NCBI RefSeq assembly: GCF_001544875.2
Contig: NZ_FCOA02000002.1
Location: forward strand, 496,001-560,000
Direction of reading: 5' to 3'
Source of the DNA: Caballeronia hypogeia
Lineage (GTDB): Bacteria > Pseudomonadota > Gammaproteobacteria > Burkholderiales > Burkholderiaceae
Length of the DNA stretch: 64,000 bases
Part shown: one piece after another, positions 7,491-16,966 of the stretch
Position numbering within the stretch: position 1 is the stretch's first letter
Layout of the letters: the number at the start of each line of letters is the position of its first letter
Notes under the pieces: model-generated
The model's input: the letters and a program-made list of their open reading frames with translations, nothing else
The model's database searches: none
What the model was told of the DNA's origin: nothing
Translations under genes and position numbers: made by a program

Positions 7491-10400
7491 ATGGATTCGC
7501 TTTCGGCCTGGCTCGCGAAACTCGGACTCGAACGCTATGACGAAGTGTTCCGCGCCAACGGCGTCGATCTGGAATCGCTTCCGCTTCTGACCGAACAGGA
7601 TCTCATCGAACTCGGCGTACTGCTCGGTCACCGGCGGCGTCTGTTCGACGCGCTGTCCGCCGCGCCCGCCCCCAAACCCGTTCCCGCCGTCGCTCCCGCG
7701 CCGCCCGATATCCCCGAGCCCGCCCGGGCGCGCCGCCCGCCCGGCGAGCGCCGCCAGCTCACCGTGCTGTTCTGCGACCTGTCCGGCTCCACCGAGCTCG
7801 CTCAGGCGCTCGACGCCGAGGAGTTGCGCGAGCTCATGCGGATGTATCAGGAAACCGCCGGGCGCGTGGTCGCGCGCTACGACGGCCACGTCGCGCAATA
7901 TCTCGGCGACGGCCTCGTCATCTATTTCGGCTTTCCGCAGGCGCACGAGGACGCCGCCGAACGCGCGTTGCGCGCAGCGCTTGAGATCGCCGCGGAGGTC
8001 GGCCGGCTCGCGGCCGCCGCGCCGCTGCGCGTACATATCGGCGTGGCGACCGGCGCCGTGGTGGTCGGCGAACGCGAAGGCGACGACTCGTCCGCGTGCG
8101 ATACGGCCGTGGGCGCGACGCCGAACCTCGCGGCGCGGCTCTGCGCCCTGGCCGCCCCCGATCAGATCGTGGTCGCGCCCGCCACGCGCCGCCTGCTCGG
8201 CCATACCTTCGAGTTCGAAGACCTGGGCGAGCACACGCTCAAGGGCTTCAGCGCGCCGGTGCAACTTACGCGCGTGGTGGGCCTCGCGCAGCGCGAAAGC
8301 CGCTTCAGCGCGATCCGCCCGGATCGCACCACGCCCTTCGTCGGCCGCGAGCACGAAGTCGAACTGCTGGTGTCGCGCTGGCGCACCGCACGCGACGGCG
8401 AAGGCCAGGCCGTGCTGCTCGCGGGGGAACCGGGCATCGGCAAGAGCCGCATCGCCCATGTGCTGCGCGAGCGGCTGATCGACGGCCAGCACGTGACGCT
8501 GCTCTACCAGTGCTCGCCGTTTCTGACCAGTTCGTCGTTTCATCCGATCATTGGACATCTTGCCGAAACCTGCGATTTTCAGCGTCACGACACGCCCGAC
8601 GCGAAGCTCGACAAGCTCGAAGCGCGCCTCCAGCTCACACCCGCCGAGCGCGAGGAAATCGGACCGCTGTTCGCTGCCCTGCTCTCGCTGCCGACGGGAC
8701 GCTACCCGCCGCGCATGGATTCGCCGCAGCGGCTGCGCGAAGTGACCATCGAGGCGCTGGTGGAGCAGCCGCTCAGGCTCTCGCGCGGCCAGCCGGTCCT
8801 GATGATCTTCGAGGACGCGCAGTGGGCCGACGCCGACACGCTCGAGACGATGGCGCGCTTCATCGAGCGGATTCGCCACTGGCCGATCCTGTTGCTGATC
8901 ACCTGCCGGCCCGAGTTCACGCCGGCCTGGACCGCGCACGGCAACGTCACGCTGCTGCATCTGAACCGTCTCGCGCGGCGTCAGGGCGCGCGTATCGCCA
9001 GGGAGCTGACCGCCGTCAAGCCGCTGCCGCCGGACGTGCTGGAGCAGATTCTGGAGCGCGCCGACGGCGTGCCGCTGTTCGTCGAAGAGCTGACGCATAC
9101 GGTGCTCGAAGCCGGCTTTCTGCGCGACGCCGGCGATCACTGGGAAACCAGCGGGCCGGTCGCGCCGCTCGCGATTCCCTTCACGCTGCACGATTCGCTG
9201 ATGGCGCGGCTCGATCACCTCGCGCCGGTCAAGGCGGTGGCGCAGATCGGCGCGTGCATCGGCCGCGAATTCGATCATGCGCTGCTCGCCGCGATCGCCG
9301 CGATCGATCCGCCACGCCTCGAAGAAGCGTGCGCCGCGCTCGAAGCGAGCGGCCTCGTGTTCCGGCGCGGTTCCGGCGACGATGCCGTCTATCGTTTCAA
9401 GCACGCGCTGGTCGGCGACGTCGCCTACGACAGTCTGCTGAAGAGCCAGCGCGTGAGGATTCACGCGCGCATCGCGCGGGCGCTCACCGAAGAGTTCTGC
9501 GATCGCGCCAAGGCGAGCCCCGAACTGCTCGCGCAGCATCTGACGCGCGCCGGCATGGTCGATCGCGCGCTGCAACAGTGGATCGCGGCGGCGCGCGCCG
9601 CGATCGCGCGCAACCGGCACCGCGAAGCGCTCGCGCATGTCGACTCGGGGCTCGCGCTCGTCGCCCAGGCGGATCCGGCGCAGCGCGCGGACTGCGAAGT
9701 CGCGTTGCTCGTGACGGGCGCCGCGTGTCACTGGGCGCTCAAGGGCTATGCGTGCAGCGAGGTTTCCGTGCTGTGGGCGCGCGCGGAAGCGCTGCTGGAT
9801 AGCGTCACGTACGAACGCCTGCTCGTGCTCGCGCTCGTCGGCATCAACACCTGCGCGTACGCGGCCGCCGACTCGCGCAAGTCGTTCGCGACGACCGAGC
9901 GGCTGATCGGCCTGGCCGAACACACGGAGGACACCGACAGCAAGATCGTCGCCTATGCGGCGGTCGGCCCGATCCTCTATCAACGCGCGGACTTCGCGCG
10001 CTGCACGGCGCTGCTGCAATACGTGATCGATACCTACGAAGTCGAGCGCTATCGCGGCTACGGGCGCTTCAACGACGCCAAGGTGACCGCCTGCTGCTGG
10101 CTCAGCTATTGCCATCTCGCGGCGGGACGCTTCGATCAGGCGCGCGCGCTGGCGCGCATGGCGGTCGAGCACGCCGATGCGCTCGCGCAGCCGTTCGTGC
10201 TGTCGCAGGCGATCAGCGTCGGCGCACGGCCGTTCGTCGAAGCGGGCGACATCGGCACGGCGCGCGAGTTGTGCCGCCGCTGCATCGACTTGTGCGACAC
10301 GCAGCGCCTGCCCTTCTGGAAAGGCTGGGCGATGGTCTACGAAGGCGTCGCGTTCGCGCGCGAGGGACAGCACGCAAACGCGCTGAGGCGTCTGGACGAG

Positions 10401-10853
10401 GCCATCGCGCACCTAGCGGACAACGGCGGGCGCAACGATCTCGGCTATATCCACGCGTGGCGCGCGCAATCGCTCGCGCATCTCGGACGCTTCGACGTCG
10501 CACGCAACAGCATCGCGGCCGCGCACGACAACTGCCTGCGCACCGGCGAGCAGATCGGCATCGTCGACCTCGCCTATGCCGCCGGCGTGATCGAGCGGCT
10601 CGATCCCGACGCCGCGCCGGGCGCGGCCATCGAATCGATGCGCGCCGCCGCCGCCGAGGCGCGCATGCAGAATCTGCGTCTGCTCGAACTGCGCGCGTCG
10701 ATGGAACTCGCGGCTTTGCTGCACGCGCAGGGACGCAGCGAAGAGGCGCGCGCGTGTCTCGAACCGGTGGTCGACGGCATCGACGAAGGGCAGGACTGCG
10801 CGCAGATGATCGAAGCGCGCCAGTTGCTTGCGAGTTGCGTGACGCTCGCGTGA
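7491..10853 (+). CDS. SAM domain - class III nucleotide cyclase - AAA ATPase - TPR protein
   Basis: A 1120-residue cytoplasmic signalling protein. Residues 1-57 form a SAM domain (LSAWLAKLGLERYDEVFRAN, ending in GHRRRLFDAL). After a proline-rich linker, residues 86-265 form a class III adenylate/guanylate cyclase domain with both metal-binding aspartates in context (VLFCDLSGSTELA and YLGDGLVIYFGFP). A STAND/AAA_16-type ATPase follows, with Walker A at about 311 (LAGEPGIGKSR) and Walker B near 440 (LMIFEDAQWADADTLE). About 400 residues of helical TPR-like repeats close the protein. The architecture recurs in Burkholderiales and rhizobia, where ligands are mostly unknown. The ATG at 7491 has GGAGGAG upstream. 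Its divergent neighbour encodes a cNMP-binding regulator. Whether it makes cAMP or cGMP cannot be told. Confidence 0.93.
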   Translation: MDSLSAWLAKLGLERYDEVFRANGVDLESLPLLTEQDLIELGVLLGHRRRLFDALSAAPAPKPVPAVAPAPPDIPEPARARRPPGERRQLTVLFCDLSGSTELAQALDAEELRELMRMYQETAGRVVARYDGHVAQYLGDGLVIYFGFPQAHEDAAERALRAALEIAAEVGRLAAAAPLRVHIGVATGAVVVGEREGDDSSACDTAVGATPNLAARLCALAAPDQIVVAPATRRLLGHTFEFEDLGEHTLKGFSAPVQLTRVVGLAQRESRFSAIRPDRTTPFVGREHEVELLVSRWRTARDGEGQAVLLAGEPGIGKSRIAHVLRERLIDGQHVTLLYQCSPFLTSSSFHPIIGHLAETCDFQRHDTPDAKLDKLEARLQLTPAEREEIGPLFAALLSLPTGRYPPRMDSPQRLREVTIEALVEQPLRLSRGQPVLMIFEDAQWADADTLETMARFIERIRHWPILLLITCRPEFTPAWTAHGNVTLLHLNRLARRQGARIARELTAVKPLPPDVLEQILERADGVPLFVEELTHTVLEAGFLRDAGDHWETSGPVAPLAIPFTLHDSLMARLDHLAPVKAVAQIGACIGREFDHALLAAIAAIDPPRLEEACAALEASGLVFRRGSGDDAVYRFKHALVGDVAYDSLLKSQRVRIHARIARALTEEFCDRAKASPELLAQHLTRAGMVDRALQQWIAAARAAIARNRHREALAHVDSGLALVAQADPAQRADCEVALLVTGAACHWALKGYACSEVSVLWARAEALLDSVTYERLLVLALVGINTCAYAAADSRKSFATTERLIGLAEHTEDTDSKIVAYAAVGPILYQRADFARCTALLQYVIDTYEVERYRGYGRFNDAKVTACCWLSYCHLAAGRFDQARALARMAVEHADALAQPFVLSQAISVGARPFVEAGDIGTARELCRRCIDLCDTQRLPFWKGWAMVYEGVAFAREGQHANALRRLDEAIAHLADNGGRNDLGYIHAWRAQSLAHLGRFDVARNSIAAAHDNCLRTGEQIGIVDLAYAAGVIERLDPDAAPGAAIESMRAAAAEARMQNLRLLELRASMELAALLHAQGRSEEARACLEPVVDGIDEGQDCAQMIEARQLLASCVTLA

Positions 10854-10861
10854 CGTGACGT

Positions 10862-11848
10862 TCAGCGCTGCCCGGTCACGGCCACCGATTCGGGCCGCGC
10901 TGCATCGCTCGTCGTGGTGAACGCCCAGCTCAGGTCGAAGCGCGCGCGCTTCGAAAGCTGCCTGAGCGTGCCCTGCGCGCGCACGGTGTAGCGCGTCGCG
11001 TGCCGCAACGGTTCATAGGGCGTGCAGATGGCGGTGTTGCGCGCCGCGTCGGCGAGCGCAAGCGGGGCGATCCTGCAGGGGATGGTCGAGCCGCGCGCGT
11101 CGCGCAATTCGAAGCTCTTCAGTTCGATATGCGCGTTCGGCCCGCCCGACAGCGTGATCGGATAACCCAGCACCTGCCCGCGATAACGGCTCTCCGGCCC
11201 CATCGGATCGGGCTGCTCGTTGTCGATCCACGCGGCCGGAACCTGCGTCTGGCCGTCGTACGGCCACGCGATCAGTTCGTGGTCGGCGAGCGCCGGCGCG
11301 ATATCCGCGAAGTCGACGACGGTCACCGCGCCCGCGCTCGCGCTTGATACCAACGCCGATGCCTCGCCGCCCCGCGCCCAGTCGAACAGCAGCGCGCCGC
11401 GATGATACGGCGACGCGAAAATATGCTCGATGGGTGGGCTCTGCATCTGCGAAGCGCCGATCAGCGCGACGACCTCGCTCGCGCTGTGGGCGCGCGTATG
11501 CAGGCGCACGCGCGTGAGCACGTCGGCGCCGGTGAAGCCCGGCTTGCCTTCGATTTCCTCGTGCGTGCCGGCGCGGTTCATCGCCAGATAGCGCGCATGC
11601 GCCGATGCCGCCGCCTCGATGCCGTGATCCGCGGCGATCGCCGGAAGCCCGACTTCCTCGCGGCGGGCGTTTACGTAATCGAGCGCGGTCTGGCCGGCTT
11701 GCGCGCGGGCGGCGCCGGGAGCCGGACGCAGCTCGACGACGACGGTGCTGTAAGCGAATTCCTCCTGCCCGGTTTTCCCGGCCTTCGACGCGCATCCCGC
11801 GATGGCGAGCGCAAAGACCGGCACGCAGAGGCAAAAGCTGATACGCAT
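10862..11848 (-). CDS. CAP/SCP-domain lipoprotein
   Basis: A 328-residue secreted lipoprotein. The signal peptide ends in the lipobox LAIAGC, so Cys near residue 18 should be lipidated. Residues about 50-160 are a CAP (SCP/PR-1) domain, recognisable by ALDYVNARREEVGLP, the helix with ASAHARYLAMN, and the THEE segment that supplies part of the His/Glu cluster. The C-terminal half is beta-rich with cysteine pairs and resembles an Ig-like or SCP-associated domain. The function of bacterial CAP proteins is poorly known. The gene converges on the cyclase gene, with only 8 bases between the stops. Start at 11848 gives a proper lipoprotein signal; an earlier in-frame start at 11887 does not. Confidence 0.87.
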   Translation of the reverse strand: MRISFCLCVPVFALAIAGCASKAGKTGQEEFAYSTVVVELRPAPGAARAQAGQTALDYVNARREEVGLPAIAADHGIEAAASAHARYLAMNRAGTHEEIEGKPGFTGADVLTRVRLHTRAHSASEVVALIGASQMQSPPIEHIFASPYHRGALLFDWARGGEASALVSSASAGAVTVVDFADIAPALADHELIAWPYDGQTQVPAAWIDNEQPDPMGPESRYRGQVLGYPITLSGGPNAHIELKSFELRDARGSTIPCRIAPLALADAARNTAICTPYEPLRHATRYTVRAQGTLRQLSKRARFDLSWAFTTTSDAARPESVAVTGQR

Positions 11849-11939
11849 GGCGCGTTCGCGGAGTTTGTGAGTCGTGCAGGTTGCCACGTCCTCGCGCGCT
11901 TAAAATGGCGGGACGCTCACGCTTTCAAATCCGCACATC

Positions 11940-12770
11940 ATGCGCTCATGGCGACTCGACCGCGCGACTTCCCCCGGGCAGCTCGATCTGAGCCGCGCGA
12001 CGGGGCTCGTGTCGTCCATCGGCGCCGACGACTCCAACGCGCTCGCCGCCGAAGTGCTGAAGCTGCTCGGCGACATCGGCGCGATCTCGCAATGCACGAT
12101 CTTCGCGTATGAATTCGGCAACCGGCCGCGCACGGTATCGGTGGCGGATCATCGCGGCGGGCGTTTTCTGCGCGATGTCGCCGACACCTACGCGCGCCAT
12201 TTCTACGCGCTCGACGGCAATCAGAAGATCGTCTCATCCGCCCGAAGTAACAAATCCGGCGATAAACCCGGCGCGATGCTCGTGCTGCATCAGCAGACCA
12301 GCGAGGACATCGCCAACGAAGCGTACCGCGCCGCCTGCTATCGCCAGCCGAACGTATCGGATCGCGTGTCGCTGCTGGTGCAGCCCTCGGCGGATCTGTG
12401 GCTCTCGGTGAATCTCTATCGCGACCAGCGCTTCGGCAATTACCATCCGCGCGAGATCGCGCTGATCGAAGCGATGGCCCCGCTCATCGCGCACGCGGCG
12501 CGGCATCACTACGCCATCTGCGGGCAGCGCGACATGCCCATCTCGCACCTGATGCTCGCGCGCCTGCGCGGCCTGTGCCCCGACCTCTCGAAGCGCGAAC
12601 TCGACGTCCTGACCGGCGTGCTCGAAGGACGCAGCGCGCAGGAAATCGGCGACGCGATGGGCATCAAGGCGACCAGCGTCGTCACCTATCAGAAGCGCGC
12701 GTATCGCAGGCTCGGCATTTCGAGCCAGCGGCAACTGTTCGCGCTGTGCATCGGGGCGGGCAAGGTCTGA
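11940..12770 (+). CDS. LuxR-family transcriptional regulator
   Basis: A 276-residue DNA-binding regulator. The last 70 residues are a LuxR/GerE HTH (LSKRELDVLTGVLEGRSAQE, then IGDAMGIKATSVVTYQKRAY). The N-terminal 190 residues have no receiver or autoinducer domain signature I can name, and may be a GAF-like sensor (SDRVSLLVQPSADLWLSVNLYR). It lies 157 bases upstream of, and in the same direction as, the MFS/monooxygenase/DUF2783 operon, which makes it the likely activator of that operon. It is divergent from the CAP lipoprotein. The ribosome site before 11940 is weak, so the start is uncertain. Confidence 0.88.
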   Translation: MRSWRLDRATSPGQLDLSRATGLVSSIGADDSNALAAEVLKLLGDIGAISQCTIFAYEFGNRPRTVSVADHRGGRFLRDVADTYARHFYALDGNQKIVSSARSNKSGDKPGAMLVLHQQTSEDIANEAYRAACYRQPNVSDRVSLLVQPSADLWLSVNLYRDQRFGNYHPREIALIEAMAPLIAHAARHHYAICGQRDMPISHLMLARLRGLCPDLSKRELDVLTGVLEGRSAQEIGDAMGIKATSVVTYQKRAYRRLGISSQRQLFALCIGAGKV

Positions 12771-12927
12771 CGGCCCCGGCGCATTGGTGTTTTCCCCAAG
12801 CCTTTCCAGGTCCCGCGCTGTACCCAATTTGAGGACAGGCGGCGTGATCGCGCGCTCCATACTGCGACGCATCGCCACGCGCCGATGACCGGCCCGTAGA
12901 AGCGATGTGCAAACCGGAGACGACGAC

Positions 12928-14274
12928 ATGGAATCGACCAGCCCACACGGCGCGCTGCACGCGAGCCCCGACCCCGCCGCATCGCGGACGCACGAACAGG
13001 CGGTGATCGCGAAAGTTTCGCGGCATTTGCTGGGGTTCCTGTTCGTGTTGTTCTTTTTCTCCTTTCTGGACCGCATCAACATCGGCTTCGCGGGGCTGAC
13101 GATGATGAAGGACCTCGGCCTCTCCAGCACGCAATTCGGCCTCGCGACCACGCTGTTCTATGTCGCCTACATCGCGTTCGGCATTCCGGGCAACGTGGTG
13201 CTGGCGCGCATCGGCGCGCGCCGCTGGATCGGCACGATCATGATCGCGTGGGGACTCGCGTCGACGGCCACGATGTTCGCGACCAGCCCGACCTCGCTCT
13301 ATATCTTGCGCGTGCTCGTCGGCGTGACCGAAGCGGGCTTTCTGCCCGGCATCCTGCTCTATCTCACGTACTGGTTTCCCGGCGCGTATCGTGCGCGCGC
13401 CAATGCGCTCTTCATGATCGCGATGCCGGTGACGGCGGCGGTCGGCTCGGCGCTCTCGGGCTTCGTTCTCGGGCTGGACGGAACGCTCGGGCTCAAGGGC
13501 TGGCAGTGGCTGTTCCTGCTCGAAGGCTTGCCGTCCGCGCTGCTCGGCCTCGTCGTCTATCGCTATCTCGACGACAAACCGGACGACGCCCGCTGGCTCG
13601 ACGCCGATGAAAAGCGCGTGCTCGCCGTCACGCTCGCGGCGGAGCATCGCGGCGACACGACCGCGCAGACGCACGGCACGAACCTCGTTTCCGAGCTGCT
13701 GTCGCCGGCCGTGGTGAAGTTCGCGATCGCGTATTTCTGCCTCGTCAACACGCTGGCGATGGTCGCGGTGTGGACGCCGCTCATCGTCAAGAGCTTCAGC
13801 GCCGATGCGAGCAATCGCACGATCGGTCTGCTCGCGGCGATCCCGCAAATCTGCACCATCGTCGCGATGATCGCGTGGGGCCGACGCTCGGATCGCAAGC
13901 AGGAGCGCAAGTGGCATCTGATGCTGCCGATGCTCTTCTCCGCGCTCGGCTGGCTGTGCACCGCGTACTCCGCGAATCCGGCGATGCGCATGCTCGGTGT
14001 ATGCCTCGCGTCGGCGGGCTCGTACACGGCGATGTCGATCTTCTGGACCACGCCCGATCACGCGTTGAGCTTCAAGGCTCGCGCAATCGGCATCGCGGTC
14101 ATCAACGCGACGGGCAATATCAGTTCGGCGCTCAATCCGCTGATCGTCGGATGGCTCAGGGACGCGACGCACAGCTTCACGTCCGGGCTGATCTATTCGG
14201 CGGTGCTGCTCCTGATCGGCACGGTCGTCGTGATGATGCTGCCGATCAAGCGAACCCCGACGCACGCCGTTTGA
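12928..14274 (+). CDS. MFS transporter (anion:cation symporter type), probably for an aromatic acid
   Basis: A 448-residue inner-membrane permease with about 12 membrane segments. The N terminus carries the ACS-family pattern (FFSFLDRINIGFAGLTMMKD) and the FLPGILLYLTYWFPGAYRAR loop. Members import organic acids such as phthalate, 4-hydroxyphenylacetate, tartrate or glucarate. I start at the ATG at 12928, which has GGAG nine bases before it; a GTG at 12907 in frame is less likely. An FAD aromatic monooxygenase gene follows after 22 bases and is the main reason to suspect an aromatic substrate. Confidence 0.92.
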   Translation: MESTSPHGALHASPDPAASRTHEQAVIAKVSRHLLGFLFVLFFFSFLDRINIGFAGLTMMKDLGLSSTQFGLATTLFYVAYIAFGIPGNVVLARIGARRWIGTIMIAWGLASTATMFATSPTSLYILRVLVGVTEAGFLPGILLYLTYWFPGAYRARANALFMIAMPVTAAVGSALSGFVLGLDGTLGLKGWQWLFLLEGLPSALLGLVVYRYLDDKPDDARWLDADEKRVLAVTLAAEHRGDTTAQTHGTNLVSELLSPAVVKFAIAYFCLVNTLAMVAVWTPLIVKSFSADASNRTIGLLAAIPQICTIVAMIAWGRRSDRKQERKWHLMLPMLFSALGWLCTAYSANPAMRMLGVCLASAGSYTAMSIFWTTPDHALSFKARAIGIAVINATGNISSALNPLIVGWLRDATHSFTSGLIYSAVLLLIGTVVVMMLPIKRTPTHAV

Positions 14275-14296
14275 AGCATCAAGCAAGGAGCATTCG

Positions 14297-16000
14297 ATGA
14301 ACAAGTCTTTCAAACCCTATCCGTTCAGCGCGAAGAAATACGCGGCGCGCATTCCCGAGCTGCAGCAAGGCGTCGATGAGACCCGCCATGCGGTGACGAT
14401 CGTCGGCGGCGGACCGGTGGGTCTCGCGGTCGCGCTCGGGCTCGCGAATCATGGCGTGCGCTCGGTGCTGATCGAAGCGGACGACTCGGTCTGCCACGGC
14501 AGCCGCGCGATCTGCATCTCGCGGCGCAGCCTGGAGATCATCGAGCGGCTCGGCGCGCTCGACGGCTTCCTCAAAACCGGCCTGCCGTGGACCGGCGGAC
14601 GCAGCTTCTATCGCGACACCGAAGTGCTGCACTTCACGATGCCGCAGGACGAGAACCAGAAGCTGCCGCCCATGGTCAATCTCGCGCAATATCACATCGA
14701 GCAGTATTTACTCGACGCCGCGCAAAAGCGCGCCGACCTGATCGACATCCGCTGGCAGACGCGCGTGAAGTCGATCGACTCGCGCGACGACGGCGCAACG
14801 CTGCAACTCACGACGCCCGATGGCGACTACGCGCTCGACACCGGCTGGGTCGTGGCCTGCGACGGCGGCCGCAGCACGATACGCGAGGCGCTCGGCCTGC
14901 AACTGCAGGGCACGAGCTACGAAGGGCGCTACGTGATCGTCGATATCGAACTCGACAGCGAGCGGCCGACGGAGCGCCTCGCCTACTTCGATCCGTCGTC
15001 GAATCCGGGCTCGACCGTGCTCGTGCACAAGCAGCCCGACAACGTGTGGCGCATCGACTATCAGTTGCGCGACGGCGAGGACGCCGACGAAGCCGTGAAG
15101 CCCGAAAACGTGATGCCGCGCGTGCAAAGCCTGCTCGACATGATGGGCGAAACCGGCGCATGGTCGCCGATCTGGATCACCATCTACAAGGCCAATGCGC
15201 TGACGCTCGAACGCTATCGCCACAGTCGTGTGATGTTCGCGGGCGACGCCGCGCATCTCGTGCCGATCTTCGGCGTGCGCGGCGCGAACTCGGGCATCGA
15301 CGACGCCGACAACATCGCATGGAAGCTCGCGTTCGTCGTGAAGGGGCTCGCTTCCGACACGCTGCTCGACAGCTATTCCGACGAGCGCGTCGCGGCGACG
15401 CACGAGAATCTGAGTTACGGCACGAAGAGCACGGAATTCATGGCGCCGCCCTCCTTCGCGTTCGAGCTGATGCGCACCGCCGTGCTGAGTCTCGCCGCGA
15501 AGCATCCGCAAGTGCGTTCGTTGATCAATCCGCGGCAGACCTCCGCGATTACTTATACGAATTCGCCGCTGAACGTACCCGATCGCGATGCATTCGCATC
15601 CGGTCCCGCACCCGGCTCGGTGCTGGCGGAATGTCCGGTGACGATCGTCGAAGGCGGGCATGGTCGCGAAGCGCATCTGACCGATCTCGCCGGCGCATGC
15701 TTCACCGCGCTGTGCTTCACGGAAGATGGCAATGCGCCCGCCACATTCGCCGTGCTCGCGAATGCGCTGCGCGCGGGCGGCGTGCAACTCAAAACCGTGC
15801 CGCTCTGCGCGCGGCTCAATCCTCAGACGCCCGGCGTGCACGCATGGGATCACACGGGACGCATCTTCGAACGCTACGACGCGTACCCCGGCACCGTGTA
15901 TCTGCTGCGCCCCGACGGCCATGTGCTCGGACGCTGGCGCGACGCCCAGCCGCGCGATCTCGAAGCGGCCATTACACGCGCGCTGTCCGCCTCAATCTGA
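14297..16000 (+). CDS. FAD-dependent aromatic monooxygenase (MhpA/PheA/TfdB-like)
   Basis: A 567-residue flavin hydroxylase of the 4-hydroxybenzoate hydroxylase fold, expected to use NAD(P)H and O2 to hydroxylate an aromatic ring. Visible are the FAD Rossmann motif near residue 36 (VTIVGGGPVGLAVALGLA), the DG-type motif (WVVACDGGRSTIREALG) and the second FAD site (VMFAGDAAHLVPIFGVRGAN). The C-terminal 150 residues match the thioredoxin-like domain of 3-(3-hydroxyphenyl)propionate hydroxylases. An AAGGAG site precedes the ATG. It lies between an MFS permease and a DUF2783 protein, a gene trio seen in several proteobacteria. No ring-cleavage gene is nearby, so the pathway is unknown. Confidence 0.92.
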   Translation: MNKSFKPYPFSAKKYAARIPELQQGVDETRHAVTIVGGGPVGLAVALGLANHGVRSVLIEADDSVCHGSRAICISRRSLEIIERLGALDGFLKTGLPWTGGRSFYRDTEVLHFTMPQDENQKLPPMVNLAQYHIEQYLLDAAQKRADLIDIRWQTRVKSIDSRDDGATLQLTTPDGDYALDTGWVVACDGGRSTIREALGLQLQGTSYEGRYVIVDIELDSERPTERLAYFDPSSNPGSTVLVHKQPDNVWRIDYQLRDGEDADEAVKPENVMPRVQSLLDMMGETGAWSPIWITIYKANALTLERYRHSRVMFAGDAAHLVPIFGVRGANSGIDDADNIAWKLAFVVKGLASDTLLDSYSDERVAATHENLSYGTKSTEFMAPPSFAFELMRTAVLSLAAKHPQVRSLINPRQTSAITYTNSPLNVPDRDAFASGPAPGSVLAECPVTIVEGGHGREAHLTDLAGACFTALCFTEDGNAPATFAVLANALRAGGVQLKTVPLCARLNPQTPGVHAWDHTGRIFERYDAYPGTVYLLRPDGHVLGRWRDAQPRDLEAAITRALSASI

Positions 16001-16012
16001 TCGAAGGAGAAC

Positions 16013-16201
16013 ATGATGACCGATGCACAACTCGACGCCGTCTACACGCGGCTGTGCAAGACGATGACGCAACTCGGCGAAGCAAACGCGCCGCTGTTCC
16101 TCGCGCGCTTCGCGTTGCTCTCGATCAATCAGATGAACGATGCGGATGCGTCGCTGCGACTGATCGACGAAGCGAGCGATGGGATGAATCATCAGGCGTA
16201 G
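16013..16201 (+). CDS. DUF2783-family small protein
   Basis: A 62-residue acidic helical protein whose layout (LDAVYTRLCKTMTQLGEANA, then LFLARFALLSINQMND) matches DUF2783. Such proteins are typically encoded directly after an FAD monooxygenase like the one here, suggesting an accessory role, but no biochemical function is established. GAAGGAG lies five bases before the ATG. A second ATG directly follows and could be the true start. It is last in the operon; a strong hairpin follows within 6 bases of the stop. Confidence 0.82.
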   Translation: MMTDAQLDAVYTRLCKTMTQLGEANAPLFLARFALLSINQMNDADASLRLIDEASDGMNHQA

Positions 16202-16206
16202 TGAAA

Positions 16207-16241
16207 ACGGCGTCGTGCCGCCCATGCGGACACGACGCCGT
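16207..16241. terminator. Bidirectional terminator hairpin
   Basis: An 11-base perfect stem (ACGGCGTCGTG at 16207-16217 and CACGACGCCGT at 16231-16241) with a 13-base loop that can pair further (CCG/CGG). It lies between two convergent genes. On the minus strand the stem is followed by TTTT, so it should end DUF1328 transcription; on the plus strand the T run is missing but the stem is strong. Confidence 0.75.
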
Positions 16242-16261
16242 AAGCAGAAATTTCAATGACG

Positions 16262-16423
16262 TCATCGCCTCATGAGGCCCATGACGAGCGTGACCAGAAA
16301 GATCACGAGGAAGATGAAGAACAGGATCTTCGCAATACCCGCGGCGCCCGCCGCGATGCCGCCGAAGCCGAGCGCCGCGGCGATGATCGCGATGATGAAA
16401 AACACCAACGCATAGTAGAGCAT
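16262..16423 (-). CDS. DUF1328 (YtjA-type) small membrane protein
   Basis: A 53-residue protein that is almost entirely membrane-embedded. It has the family's order: [20 protein letters not shown], a glycine/alanine hinge ([15 protein letters not shown]), a second hydrophobic helix and a basic end (MRR). Homologues are widespread in proteobacteria and often stress-induced, but their role is not known. AAGGAG lies eight bases before the ATG at 16423. The frame stays open upstream to 16780 but without typical codon use, so the short form is preferred. It converges on the DUF2783 gene with a shared terminator. Confidence 0.88.
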   Translation of the reverse strand: MLYYALVFFIIAIIAAALGFGGIAAGAAGIAKILFFIFLVIFLVTLVMGLMRR

Positions 16424-16966
16424 GACGGTATCTCCTTGGGGTTTTAAAGGGTCGGTGCGAAGGCATTCGCACGGACCGTGCCCACACTGAAGCAAGCAGT
16501 ATTCCTTACCGGATGGAGCGGACAGTTTTGCCGTGATATCCTTGGCTCCGCCCCTGCGTACGCCATCGAACCTGCATCGAACCTGGATCGAATTACGAGC
16601 GCGGATTGCCTCGCCTAAACGAACGGCCGTTAAAAAAGCGCGCCGTTTGCCGTTAATAAAAACCAAGACGTCAAATCGACACGGCGCGGCTGACTTCCGT
16701 TCGTGCACCGTTCCGCGTTGTTGAATGGTCATGCAATACGGGCACCATTCAGCGGAGCTATCCCCAGTAATAAGGGCCATGCTCGCATGATTGACGATCT
16801 GCGGTTCAAGGTCGATCGCTTCGCCCTCTTGAGCGTCTCATCGCGCGCGGCAAGCATCCCACCACCGAATGCATGGAATACACGACTCCGGCATGCCCGG
16901 ACGCCCGTTGTCCCGACGACCAGATTTTGAATGCGGCGCCATTGCGGCCCCATTAGGAAAGAATTG
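16424..16966. other. Long intergenic region with no supported gene
   Basis: About 540 bases, more AT-rich than the flanks, between the leftward DUF1328 gene and the rightward FtsH-like gene. Short frames at 16703-16930 (+) and 16729-16953 (-) lack ribosome sites and family resemblance. A palindromic patch near 16457-16480 (CATTCGCACGG around GGTGCGAAGG) could be an operator or 5-prime leader for DUF1328. I see nothing else definite. Confidence 0.45.

Noticed and set aside
7392-10412. 1006-codon minus-strand open frame
   Set aside because: Antisense to the cyclase gene, whose domains are unmistakable; no motifs in the shadow.
12682-14313. 543-codon minus-strand frame opposite MFS gene
   Set aside because: Highly charged, repeats of Arg/Glu, no motifs; shadow of the permease.
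16703-16953. Short frames of 74-75 codons on both strands
   Set aside because: No ribosome site, no family match, and atypical codon use; treated as non-coding.
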